A stretch of DNA of 64,000 nt from Sordaria brevicollis (lineage: Eukaryota > Ascomycota > Sordariomycetes > Sordariales > Sordariaceae), in the NCBI GenBank assembly GCA_033439795.1, contig JAUTDP010000006.1, positions 3,464,140 through 3,528,139 of the forward strand, read 5' to 3'. Below the pieces are notes generated by a model. That model was not told the DNA's origin, made no database searches, and saw nothing but the letters and a program-made list of their open reading frames with translations. How positions within the stretch are numbered: the first letter of the stretch is position 1; every line of letters starts with the position of its first letter. Positions 50,588 to 62,365 of the stretch are shown here, in pieces. The position numbers were made by a program, and so were the translations under genes.

Positions 50588-53150
50588 ATATAACCGTCGC
50601 TATATAATAAAAATTATATATAAAGTGCGTCGTTTCTTTAATTAATTATATATATTAATATTTAATATATTTAAATTAGCGGCTATAACCCTTATACCCT
50701 TTTAGGTAAAAAAAGACAACGATACCGACGATAATAACAATACCGGAAAAATTAAAAATAATAATAAAACTTTACGTCTTAATATATATATTAGTATATA
50801 TTATAAGGCTTTTACGAAGGAATATAATATCCTTATTAATTATAATACGTTAATAATAGAGGATTAATATCAGTAAATTATAAAAAATAGAAGGAATAAT
50901 TTAGTATTTATATTATATTATATTAATTAATAAGAATTTTAGGCGGATATAAATTCTACAATTATATAACCGATATATTTAAATGCATTAAAACTATAGA
51001 AAGTATAAATAGTATATAATAAAAATAGCGATATTTCAATATTAATATATTATTCGATAAATATTTTAAAATGCGAATATACGAAACTAATTATTTTAAC
51101 GTCGAAAAGGTATTATTAATGAAAATTAATTTCGGAGAGACCGCCCGGCTTATACTATTTAATATATTCAAAGACGACGATACTAAATTAATTATATAAA
51201 TAAAGGTATTATACGTCGCCTACCCTATACTATTTAATAGGACCTTATCGCACTCGGACTAGAACGAAATGCGAAATAAAGAAGAGGAGTTTAAATACGA
51301 TATTAATATATTATAAACGGATCTAAATTATTTATTATTAACCGTTATTAACCGTATCCCGGTAAAAGAATTAAAACTTATTATATACTTTACTAACGAA
51401 GATTAACATCTTCCGCGCTTTATTATAATCGATTATATAACGGCTATATAAATTAAGTTCTTACGATAAATATACTAGTACGATTATAGTATACTACCCG
51501 ATTACCCGCCCGTTTTTAATAAATATAAGAAGATTTAATATTCGAAGAAGTTAATATTTATAAATAAATATATTTTTAATAATTATAATACTTCTATCGA
51601 AATTTAATAATTATATTGGGCTTCGATATATATTTTATTTAATTTTCTACTTTAATCGGCTATTTAGCTTTTAATTATACTATTTCCCTTATTATAAATA
51701 TATTTACAACGATAATAATTAATTCTATATTAAAGGAAATTATATTAATATTATTATACTTATACGTTATCGAACTTTATTTATATAAAAATATAGTATC
51801 GTCCTATTCTAAAATCGTATATAATTATTCTTACTAATATAATATATACGTATTTACCGCGTATTATATTATATATCCTTAAATTAATACGAATATTATA
51901 AATATTTATTATAATTTAATATTCTAATACCCTTTTAATAGCGTATAGAATATACAATGGGTTTTCAATTAATATAATTAGTATATATTATTATAAAACG
52001 AAGGATTTAATCGATATAGATATTATTATTTCGTTTTCGTTAATAATATAGTAAATACTATAAACCGGATTAATAGTATATTAATAATTTTCTATAATAT
52101 CGTCGTAATATTTCGAATTACCGATTTAAATTCAATTATAATAACTATATTAAATTTCTTTACCGTAGTAACGATATTTTAATAAACGAGTATTATATTG
52201 GCCGTATTGAATATATTTTTATAATAGACTATTATAAAGCCAGGTATATCTTCGCCCTTATTATATTAATTAAACGTACGGAAACTAAGTAACCGTTATT
52301 GGACCTTAATATTATAGAAGAAATTCCCGAGCTTATTATTATTAGCCTTCCGGTTATTCGCCCAATTTACTTATATATAATTCGTATATAAAGAATAAAT
52401 ATAATTAAGGTAAATTAGGATGTATATACGCTTTAACCGGTATTAATAATAGCGGATTGAATAATTATAATTAACGGTACCCAATTATAATAAAATTAAT
52501 AATTATTTTAATTTAAATTATAATGTATTATAAAATCCGTAATAAATATATAATGGGAAAGTATTAAACCAATATATTTTCGTCCGTAAATTCTTCTTTT
52601 CTATTATTATATTATACTAACTTACTCGTTTATATATAATTAATAGCGGTCGATAATAATATAAAGTATAAAAATAATATCGATATAATTATATCGAAAT
52701 TAATCCGTATTTAAATACCGATTACCGGTAAGTTGGTTCTAAAATAACGATTAGTAAAGTATATATTAACGTACGCATAGGAATACGCACTATTCAATTA
52801 GACTGTTTCTTTAAATAAAAGTATACGTACGTATTATCCTCCTATTTATAAATAATTATTAATTATTTATATTTTATTTAATATAATAATATAGAAAACG
52901 ATTAATATAAATTAACTATAGTTATAGGAATAAGTATTCCTATTTTTAAACGACGAATCCCGATATATATTATACGATAATTCAAATCCGCTATAGTTAA
53001 GCAAGGCGCTAAAGATCTTATAATTTTCTTCTTAATTAATTATTTTATTTTTATTATTTTCTATTTCTCGTTAATTATAATTTTACAATGCATTTTTATA
53101 GTAATTAACGTTTATACTCTCGTATATATATAATAACTACTAATAGAAAA
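50588..53150 (+). pseudogene. Element F interior right of E, unidentified coding traces
   Basis: Plus-strand coding-like pieces include MKINFGETARLILFNIF (about 51,118-51,170), PRFIIIDYITAI (about 51,413-51,455) and YPPVFNKYKKIQYSKK (about 51,504-51,560). Stops are of RIP type. It looks like a globular protein but nothing was recognised. It is presumably the continuation of F beyond the E insertion. Confidence 0.3.
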
Positions 53151-53269
53151 TACGAACTCGTTCTTAAATAATTGAATTTATTCTTATACTAATATTATAT
53201 TAATAAAGTATATTATTAATGTAATTAATATATATTTTATTTAATATACGGTATATAATGGAGCTTTTT

Positions 53270-53530
53270 ATCCGGTATATAGTAGGCGCGGTATATAGTA
53301 TACGGTATATAGTACGCGGTATACAATTAGGTAATTAAATAACCTATTTAATTTATATAATAATTATAATTGTAATATTAAATTAATTTAAAATTATAAT
53401 TACCTATTTAATAATCCGTATAGTAATTATAATTACGGTGCCGGGGTTATTAGCCTATTTATTTAATTTATATAGCGGTTGTAATTACGGTATTAAGTTA
53501 ATTTAAAACCGTAACTACTAGGGTATTTTG
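53270..53530. repeat. Subterminal repeats near the right end of F
   Basis: CGGTATATAGTA-like units recur four times at about 53,248-53,320. Then a unit of about 110 bases is repeated in tandem: CCTATTTAATTTATATAATA... at about 53,341 and CCTATTTATTTAATTTATATAGC... at about 53,453, the second copy much less RIP-mutated. Subterminal repeats are often transposase-binding sites; that role is inferred. Confidence 0.5.
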
Positions 53531-53587
53531 TATACGAGGTTATAATTGGGGTCGCGATTAAGAACGGCGGGATTGGGGTACGGGGCG

Positions 53588-53637
53588 CGGGATTAGGGTT
53601 ACGGATTAGGGTACTGGTATTAGGGTACGGGGTTAAA
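53588..53637. repeat. Interstitial TTAGGG motifs in F
   Basis: ATTAGGG occurs three times within about 45 bases (GGGATTAGGGTTACGGATTA, then GGTATTAGGGTACGGGG), spaced 14 to 17 bases with GTACGG between. TTAGGG is the telomere repeat of most filamentous ascomycetes, but here the units are not contiguous. Confidence 0.55.
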
Positions 53638-53958
53638 ACGAAATATAAATTATTAAATAAAATACTAGTATTTATAATTATAAACGTAATAACCCGTTTC
53701 CTATCCGTTTATATAGCCCGTGTATACGCGTTAGCGTAATCCTTGGATTAAATTAGCGGTTTTAGCGGTCGTTTTAGCGTATTTTCCGGGGTACGGTAAT
53801 CCGACTAATTAGAGTACGTTCTTAGGCGTTTAGACTAAACGAATATATTTTATATAGCTATGTACGTTTAGTTTAATATATTAGACTTATATAGGAATTG
53901 AAGTATATATAAATGGGGGGCGTCTTAAATGGATTAAGGCCCTAGATTTCTGCTACGG
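53638..53958. other. Right terminal segment of F
   Basis: It is less RIP-mutated than the DNA around it and ends in the TIR. It contains GGGGGGCGTCTTAAATGG (53,914-53,931), matching the CCCCCAT part of the left TIR inverted. No gene is supported. Confidence 0.45.
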
Positions 53959-56900
53959 TATTTTAATAAAACGCCCGAAAATATTATTAACGTAACGCTC
54001 GTAATCCTTTTTATTATTGGAATGAATAAAGATATTATTAAAATGAACGGTTATATAAACGTTAAAAATATTATATAGGAAATCGTTAATATAATTTTAA
54101 AAGGCGTTTAACGCGTTTTAAAAATTAAAAGGTATTATTAAAAATTTGAATAGCCCGAACCGTATTATAAACGTAATAAATTATTCGTATTTTTCCTTAA
54201 TACGAACGTAATTAAAAACGGTAATAATATCGAACTTCGTAAAGATTTTAATATAATAAATCGCGTCGAAAATTTCCTTAATTGAAGGGAACGGGTAATA
54301 GGATTTAAGAATAACGTTATTAATACCCCGATAATTAACGTAAATACGGACTCCGCCGCCCGGTTTTTTAATTAAAAGGATAGGAGCGGAGGTTTTTAAT
54401 TATAATAGCCGGATAAACTTCTTTTTAAAATTATTATTAATCTATTTTTTAATAATATTAAATTTTTTTAAACTAAAAATATAGCTACGGGACGTAAATA
54501 GTATAGCGTTAAATTTAAATTCGAATTTAAAATCGTATAATTTATTCGGGGGAAATATATCGGTTATTTCTTATTTAAAATTATTCGTTTATTATTAATA
54601 TTAATAAGGGAATTTAATTTAAATTTGGGCGTCGGTTTTAAAAGGCTTATCGGCTTTTTTATTGAATTTTATAACGTTTTTAGAAATAATTTTATTAATA
54701 TTAATATTATTAATAGTAAAATAATTATTAATAATAATTTCGTATATTTTAAAATCGGAGGAGTATTTTATAAATATTATAGACGCGAATACCCTAAATG
54801 CTTTAATTATTTCCTTAATATTAATATTATAAAAAGCGTCGATTTAAATCTAATAATTATTATTAAAGAATTTTTTATAGTAATATATTTTACCGTTTAT
54901 AACGTCCTTAATTATATTAATTATAAGGGATTCGTTAATTATATTAAATATTAAGGCGCCCTTCTTTTCTATTACTTTATTTTCGTCAAATATATATTGG
55001 ATATTCTTCGCTATATTTATTTATATCGTTCGAATAATTTAAAATTTATATTTCTCGGTAAATTAATGAAATATAATTATTAATAATTTTTTAATATTAT
55101 TTAAATTAAGGGGGCTTTTAAGGATATAATAAAAGCGGATTAGGGTACGGTAATTAGGGAATAAAGTACAGACTCCTCTAGCGAATTTATAAAGTATAAA
55201 TACTATACGAAATAATAGCGGGGGAAAAAAAATATTATAATTATACATATAAAAATTTATCCGCTAATAATTTTATTTATAAATATAATATTTATACGAT
55301 TAATTACCTTATATTTAAATTTATTAAATTTTTAATAGGCGGCGCGTTATATTATTGCGGAAATTAAAATCCTACGAACGGATTCCATTAGGGAGGGAGT
55401 ATTTAATTCGCCCTCGTTAGGAATATTTTTTATTAAAAGCTTTTAATATATAAGCTTTATATTAAGGATAATTTTAGGGGGGGTAATTAATAGCGTAACG
55501 AAGGGGATTTATTAATATTTACGAAATAGAAATACGTAGCGAAGATAGAGAAGTATTCTCTATAGGAAATAATTACGGCGTTCGTAAAACCGGCCGAATA
55601 TAAGGCGATTATTAAATTAATCGATATTAAGGGTATAATAAATTAATTATAAATAATTAAAAATTATTAAATTATCGTTAATTAAATCGTAAATTAAGAG
55701 GTCGATAATTTCGTAATGAATATTAATATTTATAATTAATTTATTAAAGTGCGTAATATTACTTTTAGCTTAATTATCGGTTAAATATAATAATTTAGGG
55801 ATTTAAAGAAGAAATAAAAAAAGGTTATTACGAATAATAAAACGACGATTAATAAAACCGAGAGTAATATAATTATTATTAATAAAAGTAATATAATATA
55901 TTTTATATGATTTATAAAATAAATAAATAAAAAGATAATAATTATTTATAAAAAATTAATAAATCTTTATAATATTTAATTTTATAAGGATATTCCTCTA
56001 TTATTTATTTTTATACTTAATAAATAATGATTTCCAATTACAATTTAAACGGGAGGTTATATATTTCCTTAGTTATTAATAGAATTATTTTTATCGCCTA
56101 TAACCGGGCTTATAAAGCCGTAAGGGTATATAGGGTTAGGGTAGTAAACGGGGGGTATATAGTAATTACCCGGGGCCGGGGTATTATAGTAAATTAGAAT
56201 ACCGCCCGTATTTATAACGTTAATATTATATTAATTATATTAACTATAATTGTACTAACTTTAAATAGGACGTTATTATTATTTATTAGCGTTATTATTA
56301 CTGGAATTATTATTATTATCTTTATTCTTATTTCTTTTATCCTTCGCATTTTTATCCTTCTTCTAACGGTTAATAAGCGGGTTTGTATTGAAATTGATAC
56401 GAAAGTTATATTCGGTAATAAAATAATTTTTACGGCCGTAACGGGTATAAATACTAAATTTTATACGCTATTCGAAAATATTTTTATTAATTATATAAGA
56501 TATTTAAATATTAACGGAGGATATAGAATTAAAGTTTATAACGGAGTTATCTTCATTAATAGAAAATTCGGGAATGGAAATAATATCGAAAGCGGAATTT
56601 AAGCTAGACGTAAATATACCGGTATTAATATTAATAGCGGGGCGGAAACTACTAATAATTTTATTACGCTAATTCTTTTCCTTTAATTATTTTATTAAAT
56701 CGTAAGCTATTATAAATTATTTATTAAATTTATTATTATTAGGTTAGGGGCGTTATAAAGCGATAATATTATGTAAATAATCGTTAAAATAAATATAAAG
56801 GTAATAAACCTTTATATTATCGTTAAAATTATAATAGTCGATTAGGGTAACGAATTTATTTTTAAAATTAAGCTATTTTATTTTACTAAATTTTAATTCC

Positions 56901-58064
56901 TTAAATTCGTAGCGGAATTAAATAATAGTATCGACGTTATTATATTTTTTATTTATTTATTTAAATAAATCCTCGGTTATAAGCTATTTAGAATCCTCTT
57001 TTAATAAAACTTTAAGGAATTCGGGCTCGATAATTTTAAAGGGTTTATTAATTAAAAAGCGGGTAATTAAAGAGTATTTAATACGTATAATATTCAATAA
57101 GGTTAGGTTATCCTCTTAAGCGAATTGGATATTAATATTCTAATAACGAAATTTAACGGTATATTTAATCGAATTACCGGTACCGTTAAAAATAAATATA
57201 ATTATTATTTATAATACCGACCTATAACTATTACTATTAATAAAATTACCGGCGGGGGGGATAAAGGTAAATATTTCGTTATTAATAATTACGTCGAATA
57301 AATCTTTTTAAATTTATTAGGCTTAAATAATATATTAGTAAAAATTCGTAATCGTTTTTTAATATTTTTTAATTTACTATTTTAAAGCTTAATAGAAATT
57401 ATTCTTAAGGTCGGATAATTTAATTTCAAGGTCGGAAATAGCGCGCTAGTAATCGGCCGCGATATTTTAAAATTGAAGATTATATTTAATTTAGAGCGTA
57501 GTACGGGCGCTTTTTAAATTTTAAAAATTGGATTTAATTTAATAGAATTCGATTTCGAAATTATATATTTTAATACCTACTTCGACGATATTAAAATAAA
57601 TAAGCCTAATAAAGGTTATTAATATTAATTGAAAAGCGGGGTTTATTATAAAGTCGAAGGTTTAATTAATAATAATAATAGTAGGGAATATAATAAAATC
57701 GAAAATAAATAAAATATTTATTAAATTTAAATAAATAAAGTTATTAAAAAATACGATTATAAAAATATTAATAATAATAATAATAATAAAAGTATCCGTA
57801 AGAAAGGGAACCGAAAATTATTAATTTAAAGAAGATATTAATTATTTAAATTAACGTATTTAATAAATATAAAATAAAGAGAAAGGGTATAAACGATTCG
57901 ATAATACTATTCGTTTTAGTATTTTATCCGGCTTAACGTCTAGGATTAGTACGCAATTACTATGGTCGTTTAATAATTGAATTTTTAATACTTTAAAATT
58001 AGAATATAATAATCGTAATCTTCCTTAATATATACGTATAGCGTAATAATTTAGTACTTTAAAT
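53959..58064 (-). pseudogene. Element C gag, protease and start of RT relic
   Basis: Minus-strand reading from the 5' LTR leftward. The reverse transcriptase begins near 54,430: ILLIKKPGGGVRIYVNYRG, YYPFPSIKEIFDAIYY, FDIITVFNYVRI, and the catalytic box FNNIFIHSNN at about 54,043-54,010 (from L-D-D-I-L-I). It ends GRFIKI at 53,961, where F interrupts it. Gag and protease must lie between about 57.9 and 54.5 kb; composition is coding-like, but no zinc knuckle was identified. Frames on the opposite strand at 54625-54954 and on this strand at 55063-55248 are chance survivors. Confidence 0.75.
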
Positions 58065-58346
58065 TATTACGGGTTAAATATATATTAGGTATAAATTAGG
58101 ATATATATTAAAGTACGAAGGAAAGGAAATAGGAAGTATACGTAGAGGGTTGGATATATAGGCGCGAACTTATGCCCCAGCCTATGCACGCCTACGTAAT
58201 ACTATACGTAACTATTGGTAACTAAATTTGGGCTATATTATACTATAATATATATGCTATAGTTGTAAATAGCTACTAGGGAGCTAGGCACCTATAAAGG
58301 TGGTTAGTGCGTATACTAGGTATAGCACAAGTTTAATCCTATAACA
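58065..58346 (-). repeat. Element C, 5' LTR
   Basis: 282 bp, aligned end to end with 25818-26099. The inner left part is RIP-mutated and the outer right part is nearly intact (GCCCCAGCCTATGCACGCC, GGTGGTTAGTGCG). It ends CCTATAACA. Confidence 0.85.
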
Positions 58347-58393
58347 AATATTTTATATCGTCCCCGATGAGTGTTTTAATTTGATTTTACGAT
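58347..58393 (-). other. Element B leader fragment beside its 5' LTR
   Basis: These 47 bases between the end of C and the start of B's 5' LTR are the severed leader of B, including its primer-binding region. On the minus strand it reads ACACTCATCGGGGACG, not RIP-mutated. Confidence 0.65.
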
Positions 58394-58685
58394 TATTATA
58401 GTAAAAAAGAAAGGTTTATAATAAAATAATAATAATCCTTAATTAATAAAAAGTCATAAAATGAAGAAAAAAGGAAAATTAATTATATAAGAATAGAAGT
58501 ATAAGCGGGAAGATATAGGTTATACGTTCTATAGAATAAATACGTTGCGTAGGTAAGTAGTAGTACGGTGTTCGTTGGTATAAATTAGTAACCTACGATA
58601 ATAAGTCCCTAGTTCGCCCGGTTCCCTAAACAACTTAGTGATATATAATAAGTTAGGTAACTAACGGGTGAGTTGTGCCGTTACA
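58394..58685 (-). repeat. Element B, 5' LTR
   Basis: 292 bp, the same length as 19249-19540. The inner left half is RIP-mutated and the outer right half nearly intact, ending GTGCCGTTACA, followed by the duplicated GTTAT. Confidence 0.85.
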
Positions 58686-61600
58686 GTTATTTATAAAACC
58701 GGACGTAAATATATTACGCGGTAATAAATTTAATAATTACGACGTTCGCTTTTGGAGGGAAAGTGAAAATTGTTTAAATTGCGGCTTATATAGAAACGGT
58801 ATAGGGCCGGCGGTATAGGGAATTAGGGGTATAATTATTAGAATAAATTAAACGATATTAGGTATATATTATTTACCTTTTAATTTTAAAAATATATTCG
58901 TTATATATTGATTAAAGTAACCGGAAGTCTTCGTTTTTAATATACGTTATTATTATAGCGTATAAAGGTTATAAAAAGGGAGGAAGATATAAATAATTAT
59001 TAAAGAATTTAGACGAAAGAAAAATATAATATATATTATATTTATATAAAGGCTACGCGTTATTAACGTAAGATTTAGAATAAATCCCTTATATTTTATT
59101 AATATAGAAATTAAATAATATCGAAATAATATAATAAATATAGAAAATACGTTTTCATTTTTTTAATTATTACCCTATATTATATTTAGAAGGTTAAATA
59201 TTTTTTTACCGTTTTTTAACGTTTCCGCCCCCAATTTAATATATTAATTAAAAACCGTTTTAATTTCCGCCCGTATAATAGGAATTCCTATATTTAATTT
59301 AATTTCGAAAATATATATTATATTATAAAACGCTTCCGTATAATATATAAAGGTATTTTTATTAATCTTTGAATATAGTATTTCGAAATATATATTAATA
59401 GAATAAATAAATACTTTTATAATATTAATTTTAGCCTCTATATATTTAAATTAGCGTTTTAATTTATTTAAATTATTAATTAGTACGTTACGCTATATAC
59501 TTTCTAAATAGTAAATCCTTTAATTAATCTTATTTAGCGTAGTTAAAATTTGTATTTCGTAAGTGGATTTTAATAATATATCCTTATAACGTATAAGTAT
59601 TATATTATAAATATTAGTATATACGTAGTATTTTATTTATAAGGGAAAATTTACTTTCTCCGTTATTCAATATAAATTGGGGTAGGGGGGTAAATAGGAA
59701 GCGAAATATATTTATTACTTCTATATTATTTCCCTTTCTTTTATATTAATTTAGCGGATATTACGATTTTTATAGAATTAAGTTATTAGAAGTAGAAATT
59801 AGAATATGCTTTTTTTAATTAAGGTGGGGGGTTCGAAATATTTATTTAAAATATAGCCGTTTTTTGCCCTATATTATAACCTCTTTAGGCGGTAATTTTT
59901 CGAATAATTTCGCGGCGGGGTATTTTAAATAATTATTAAATTAGGTTATTATTTCCTTTTATTTTATTTTTTTACTATTTATATAATTAATTTCAATTTT
60001 AAATTATATTACCCGTTTAATAAATAAAGGTTAGGCGATAAAGGCTTCGCATAGTAAAAATTTAAATATATATAATATAATATTCGGTATATAATTAATT
60101 ACGTATTTTATTTAATTTTTTTATAGAAGAATTTAAATAATAGGGCGTAATTTAATCGAAATTGGTTATATAGACCGTATATTAGCGTAGAAGAGGTTAA
60201 ACGCTTTAATTTTAAGATATATTTATAATTATAAGTAATAATTTTATAACCGTTTTAATGAAAATTGAATTATTAAAACGGTAAATTAATAAAATTAATT
60301 AGGGTTATTCGTTTTTAATATTTAAAAATCGAAGGGTTTTAAAATTAGAGGGTTTTACCCGTAAGAGGCGAATTTTGTAAACGATTTATATATATTTAAT
60401 AGGAATCCGAACGTTAAAGATTTTAGGGGGCGGGTCCCTTTTTATATTACGGAAAAAAAGATAATTTAAATTATCGAAAGGCGGAAGCGGGTCTTTTTAT
60501 TTTTAAAGTATTAATATAATTATTAAAACGAATTAAATATTATTTATTTAATTAATTTAATTATTTCCCTTTTTAAAGCGCTTTTCGTTAGTAATTAATA
60601 CGTTATAATTTGGAGGAGGATGTAAATTTCGAATCCCGGCGCTACTTACGGGTAATTCGTTATTATATATTATTTTTATCTTCTTTTTTTTAAATAGTCG
60701 CTAGGTAGTAAGGTGCGCTTTTAATTTATTATCTTAACTATTAGATTTAATATCCTTATAAATTAAATTCTAATTTCCGTTAAATTTAATATCTTTATAG
60801 GATTAATAGTTATTAGAATTATTCGGTTATTAGATATATAAATTAAAAAAATTTATTAAACGTAAATAATAGGATATTTATATATTAAGGATAACGGTAT
60901 CTGTATTACTATTTTTAGAAGTATTTTTTATAATAATATACTTATTATTCCGTTCGATAAGCCTATTTACGAAACGAATAATAAATTAAAAGTTTAGGGG
61001 TTATTCGTAATACGTTAAAAATACCGAAATATTCGTAATATAATTAGCAAAAGGTTAAATAAAGTATTTTAATAATTAAACGGTAATATAAAGTAATAAA
61101 TTAATATCCGTAAGTTATATTTAAAAACGTAAATAATAGAAGGTAGAAAACGAAATTTACCCGCAAAATGAATAATAAATTAAAAACCTAAAGGCCATTT
61201 ATAATACGTTATAGGGATTTAAAGTATTTATTAATATAGTATATAAAAGGTTAAGTAAAATATTTTAATAATTAAATACAAGAGAATATAATAATGATTA
61301 ATAATTATAAATCGTATTTAGAAGTATAAAGAATAGTAAAGGGTAAAGAATATAGGGAATGAATTAGAAGTAGGAAAGAGGGAGGTTTTAGGAAATAAAA
61401 TCGGAGGCGAAGCGACTTCGTCTTATTTTTTAAATTTTCCGTTAGATTATATTATTTATAAATTTTATTATATAATTGAACGTTATTAATTATTTTTTTA
61501 AAATATATTTTCTATATTAATTTATGAGTAAATTATATATTAGGTACTTTCTTTATCGAAATATTAATATTTATGTAGGATATTATATAGGGCGCTAAAA

Positions 61601-62365
61601 ATAGATATTAAACGGAAATTCCGCGTAAGTGCGTAAATATATTAAATTAGAATATATTTAATATTTGGTTATTAGTTTATAATGCCGGCGTTAAATTTAC
61701 CGAATGGAGTTCGTTCGTTTTATTACTTCTTTTATTTTACAATTAGTTATTAATTAAAGTGTTATATATCTTTAATATTAAATCCGTAAAGTAATTTACT
61801 TTAATCGTATGTATATAATTCTTAGTTTAATATTTACCCTATATTAATTAACGTTTTAAATAGGGGCCTAATTATATATTGCTATAAGTATAACCGTTAA
61901 ACGAACGAATCGATTAAATTTTTATATTCGGTAAAGTAAAGTAAACCGACCCTATATCGATTATATTATTTTATTAATATCCATTTTGAAAATTAGGTAT
62001 AAATAGAAATTTATTAATATAATTCGTCATAATTAATAATTATTATCCTTTACTTTTATATTGATTATATATTATAAATTCGTTTAATTATTTTATTATT
62101 GCGTTTTAATATTATTATATATTAAATACGATTATAATTACTATAGGTTTATATAGAATTATTAACGTTAAGCGGGAAATTATATTTATAACTGATTATT
62201 AAAATTTCTAAACCCTAAATATTTAATGCCTTTACGGCTTTTAATAATGCCCGACCCTTATTTAATTTAATTTTATATTCCTTTAAATTATAAAAGTTAA
62301 TTATAAAAAGAATAATTTAAATAAAGTAAAATAAATTCTTTATAATTTATAGGGCGCTTATTAAG
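58686..62365 (+). pseudogene. Helicase relic, part 3 (downstream region)
   Basis: This is continuous with 16835-19248 once element B is removed. The plus frame has coding-like composition with RIP stops and shows a Cys pair in ENCLNCGLYRNG (about 58,767-58,802), then PFNFKNIFVIYQLKQPEVF-like sequence near 58.9 kb and SRRYLRVIRYYI near 60.63 kb. Large fungal RecQ-like helicases of subtelomeres carry long C-terminal regions of this sort, but the match is by context, not by domain. Beyond about 60.9 kb I see nothing identifiable before the third C-family LTR. Confidence 0.35.

Larger units (their letters stand above)
28860..53958. mobile_element. Element F: large TIR element at a TA site, unclassified
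   Basis: The left end CTATAGCGGGAAAA and the inverted right end CCGTAGCAGAAAT match with mostly RIP-type differences. After a gap similarity continues (GTTTAGAGTAGATACCCCCAT against ATTTAAGACGCCCCCCAT), so the TIRs are imperfect over about 50 bases. TA flanks both ends, and excising the whole interval plus one TA rejoins element C's reverse transcriptase in frame, which is strong evidence for one insertion. F includes element E; its own sequence is 28860-37154 and 50588-53958, about 11.7 kb. TA sites suggest the IS630-Tc1-mariner group, but that length is far above normal for it and I find no DDE motif. Coding-like tracts occur on both strands and are unrecognised. Further nested pieces are possible. 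Confidence 0.6.
25818..58346 (-). mobile_element. Element C: Ty3/gypsy retrotransposon, split by F
   Basis: Two 282-bp LTRs (25818-26099, 58065-58346) with a 5-bp duplication GATAT/AATAT define C, inserted in the 5' leader of element B. C's own interior is 26100-28859 plus 53959-58064, giving about 7.4 kb without the F insertion. A minus-strand purine tract (AAAAGGGGATAA) beside the left LTR marks it as the 3' LTR. The reverse transcriptase frame is cut by F and rejoins exactly when F and one TA are removed (RFIKI then GFNININ). RIP-dead. Confidence 0.87.
19249..58685 (-). mobile_element. Element B: Ty3/gypsy retrotransposon, split by C
   Basis: Two 292-bp LTRs (19249-19540 and 58394-58685) with identical flanking GTTAT define the element, although they are 39 kb apart. 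Between them B's own interior is 19541-25817 plus about 47 bases at 58347-58393; the rest is element C and its contents. Without C the element is about 6.9 kb. A minus-strand purine tract (AAAGGGGGGGGG) beside the left LTR marks it as the 3' LTR. It is inserted in the helicase relic and is fully RIP-mutated apart from the outer LTR halves. Confidence 0.85.

Noticed and set aside
53588..53637. A true telomere end
   Set aside because: TTAGGG units are isolated and separated by other sequence, and the block continues for another 10 kb.
28860..53958. Starship giant element with a DUF3435 captain
   Set aside because: No tyrosine-recombinase motif was seen near either end, and TIRs with a TA duplication fit a DNA transposon better; a profile search of a RIP-corrected consensus would settle it.
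54625..54954. 109-codon plus-strand frame
   Set aside because: It lies antisense to the element C polyprotein, and its Asn/Ile/Tyr composition is what RIP leaves by chance.
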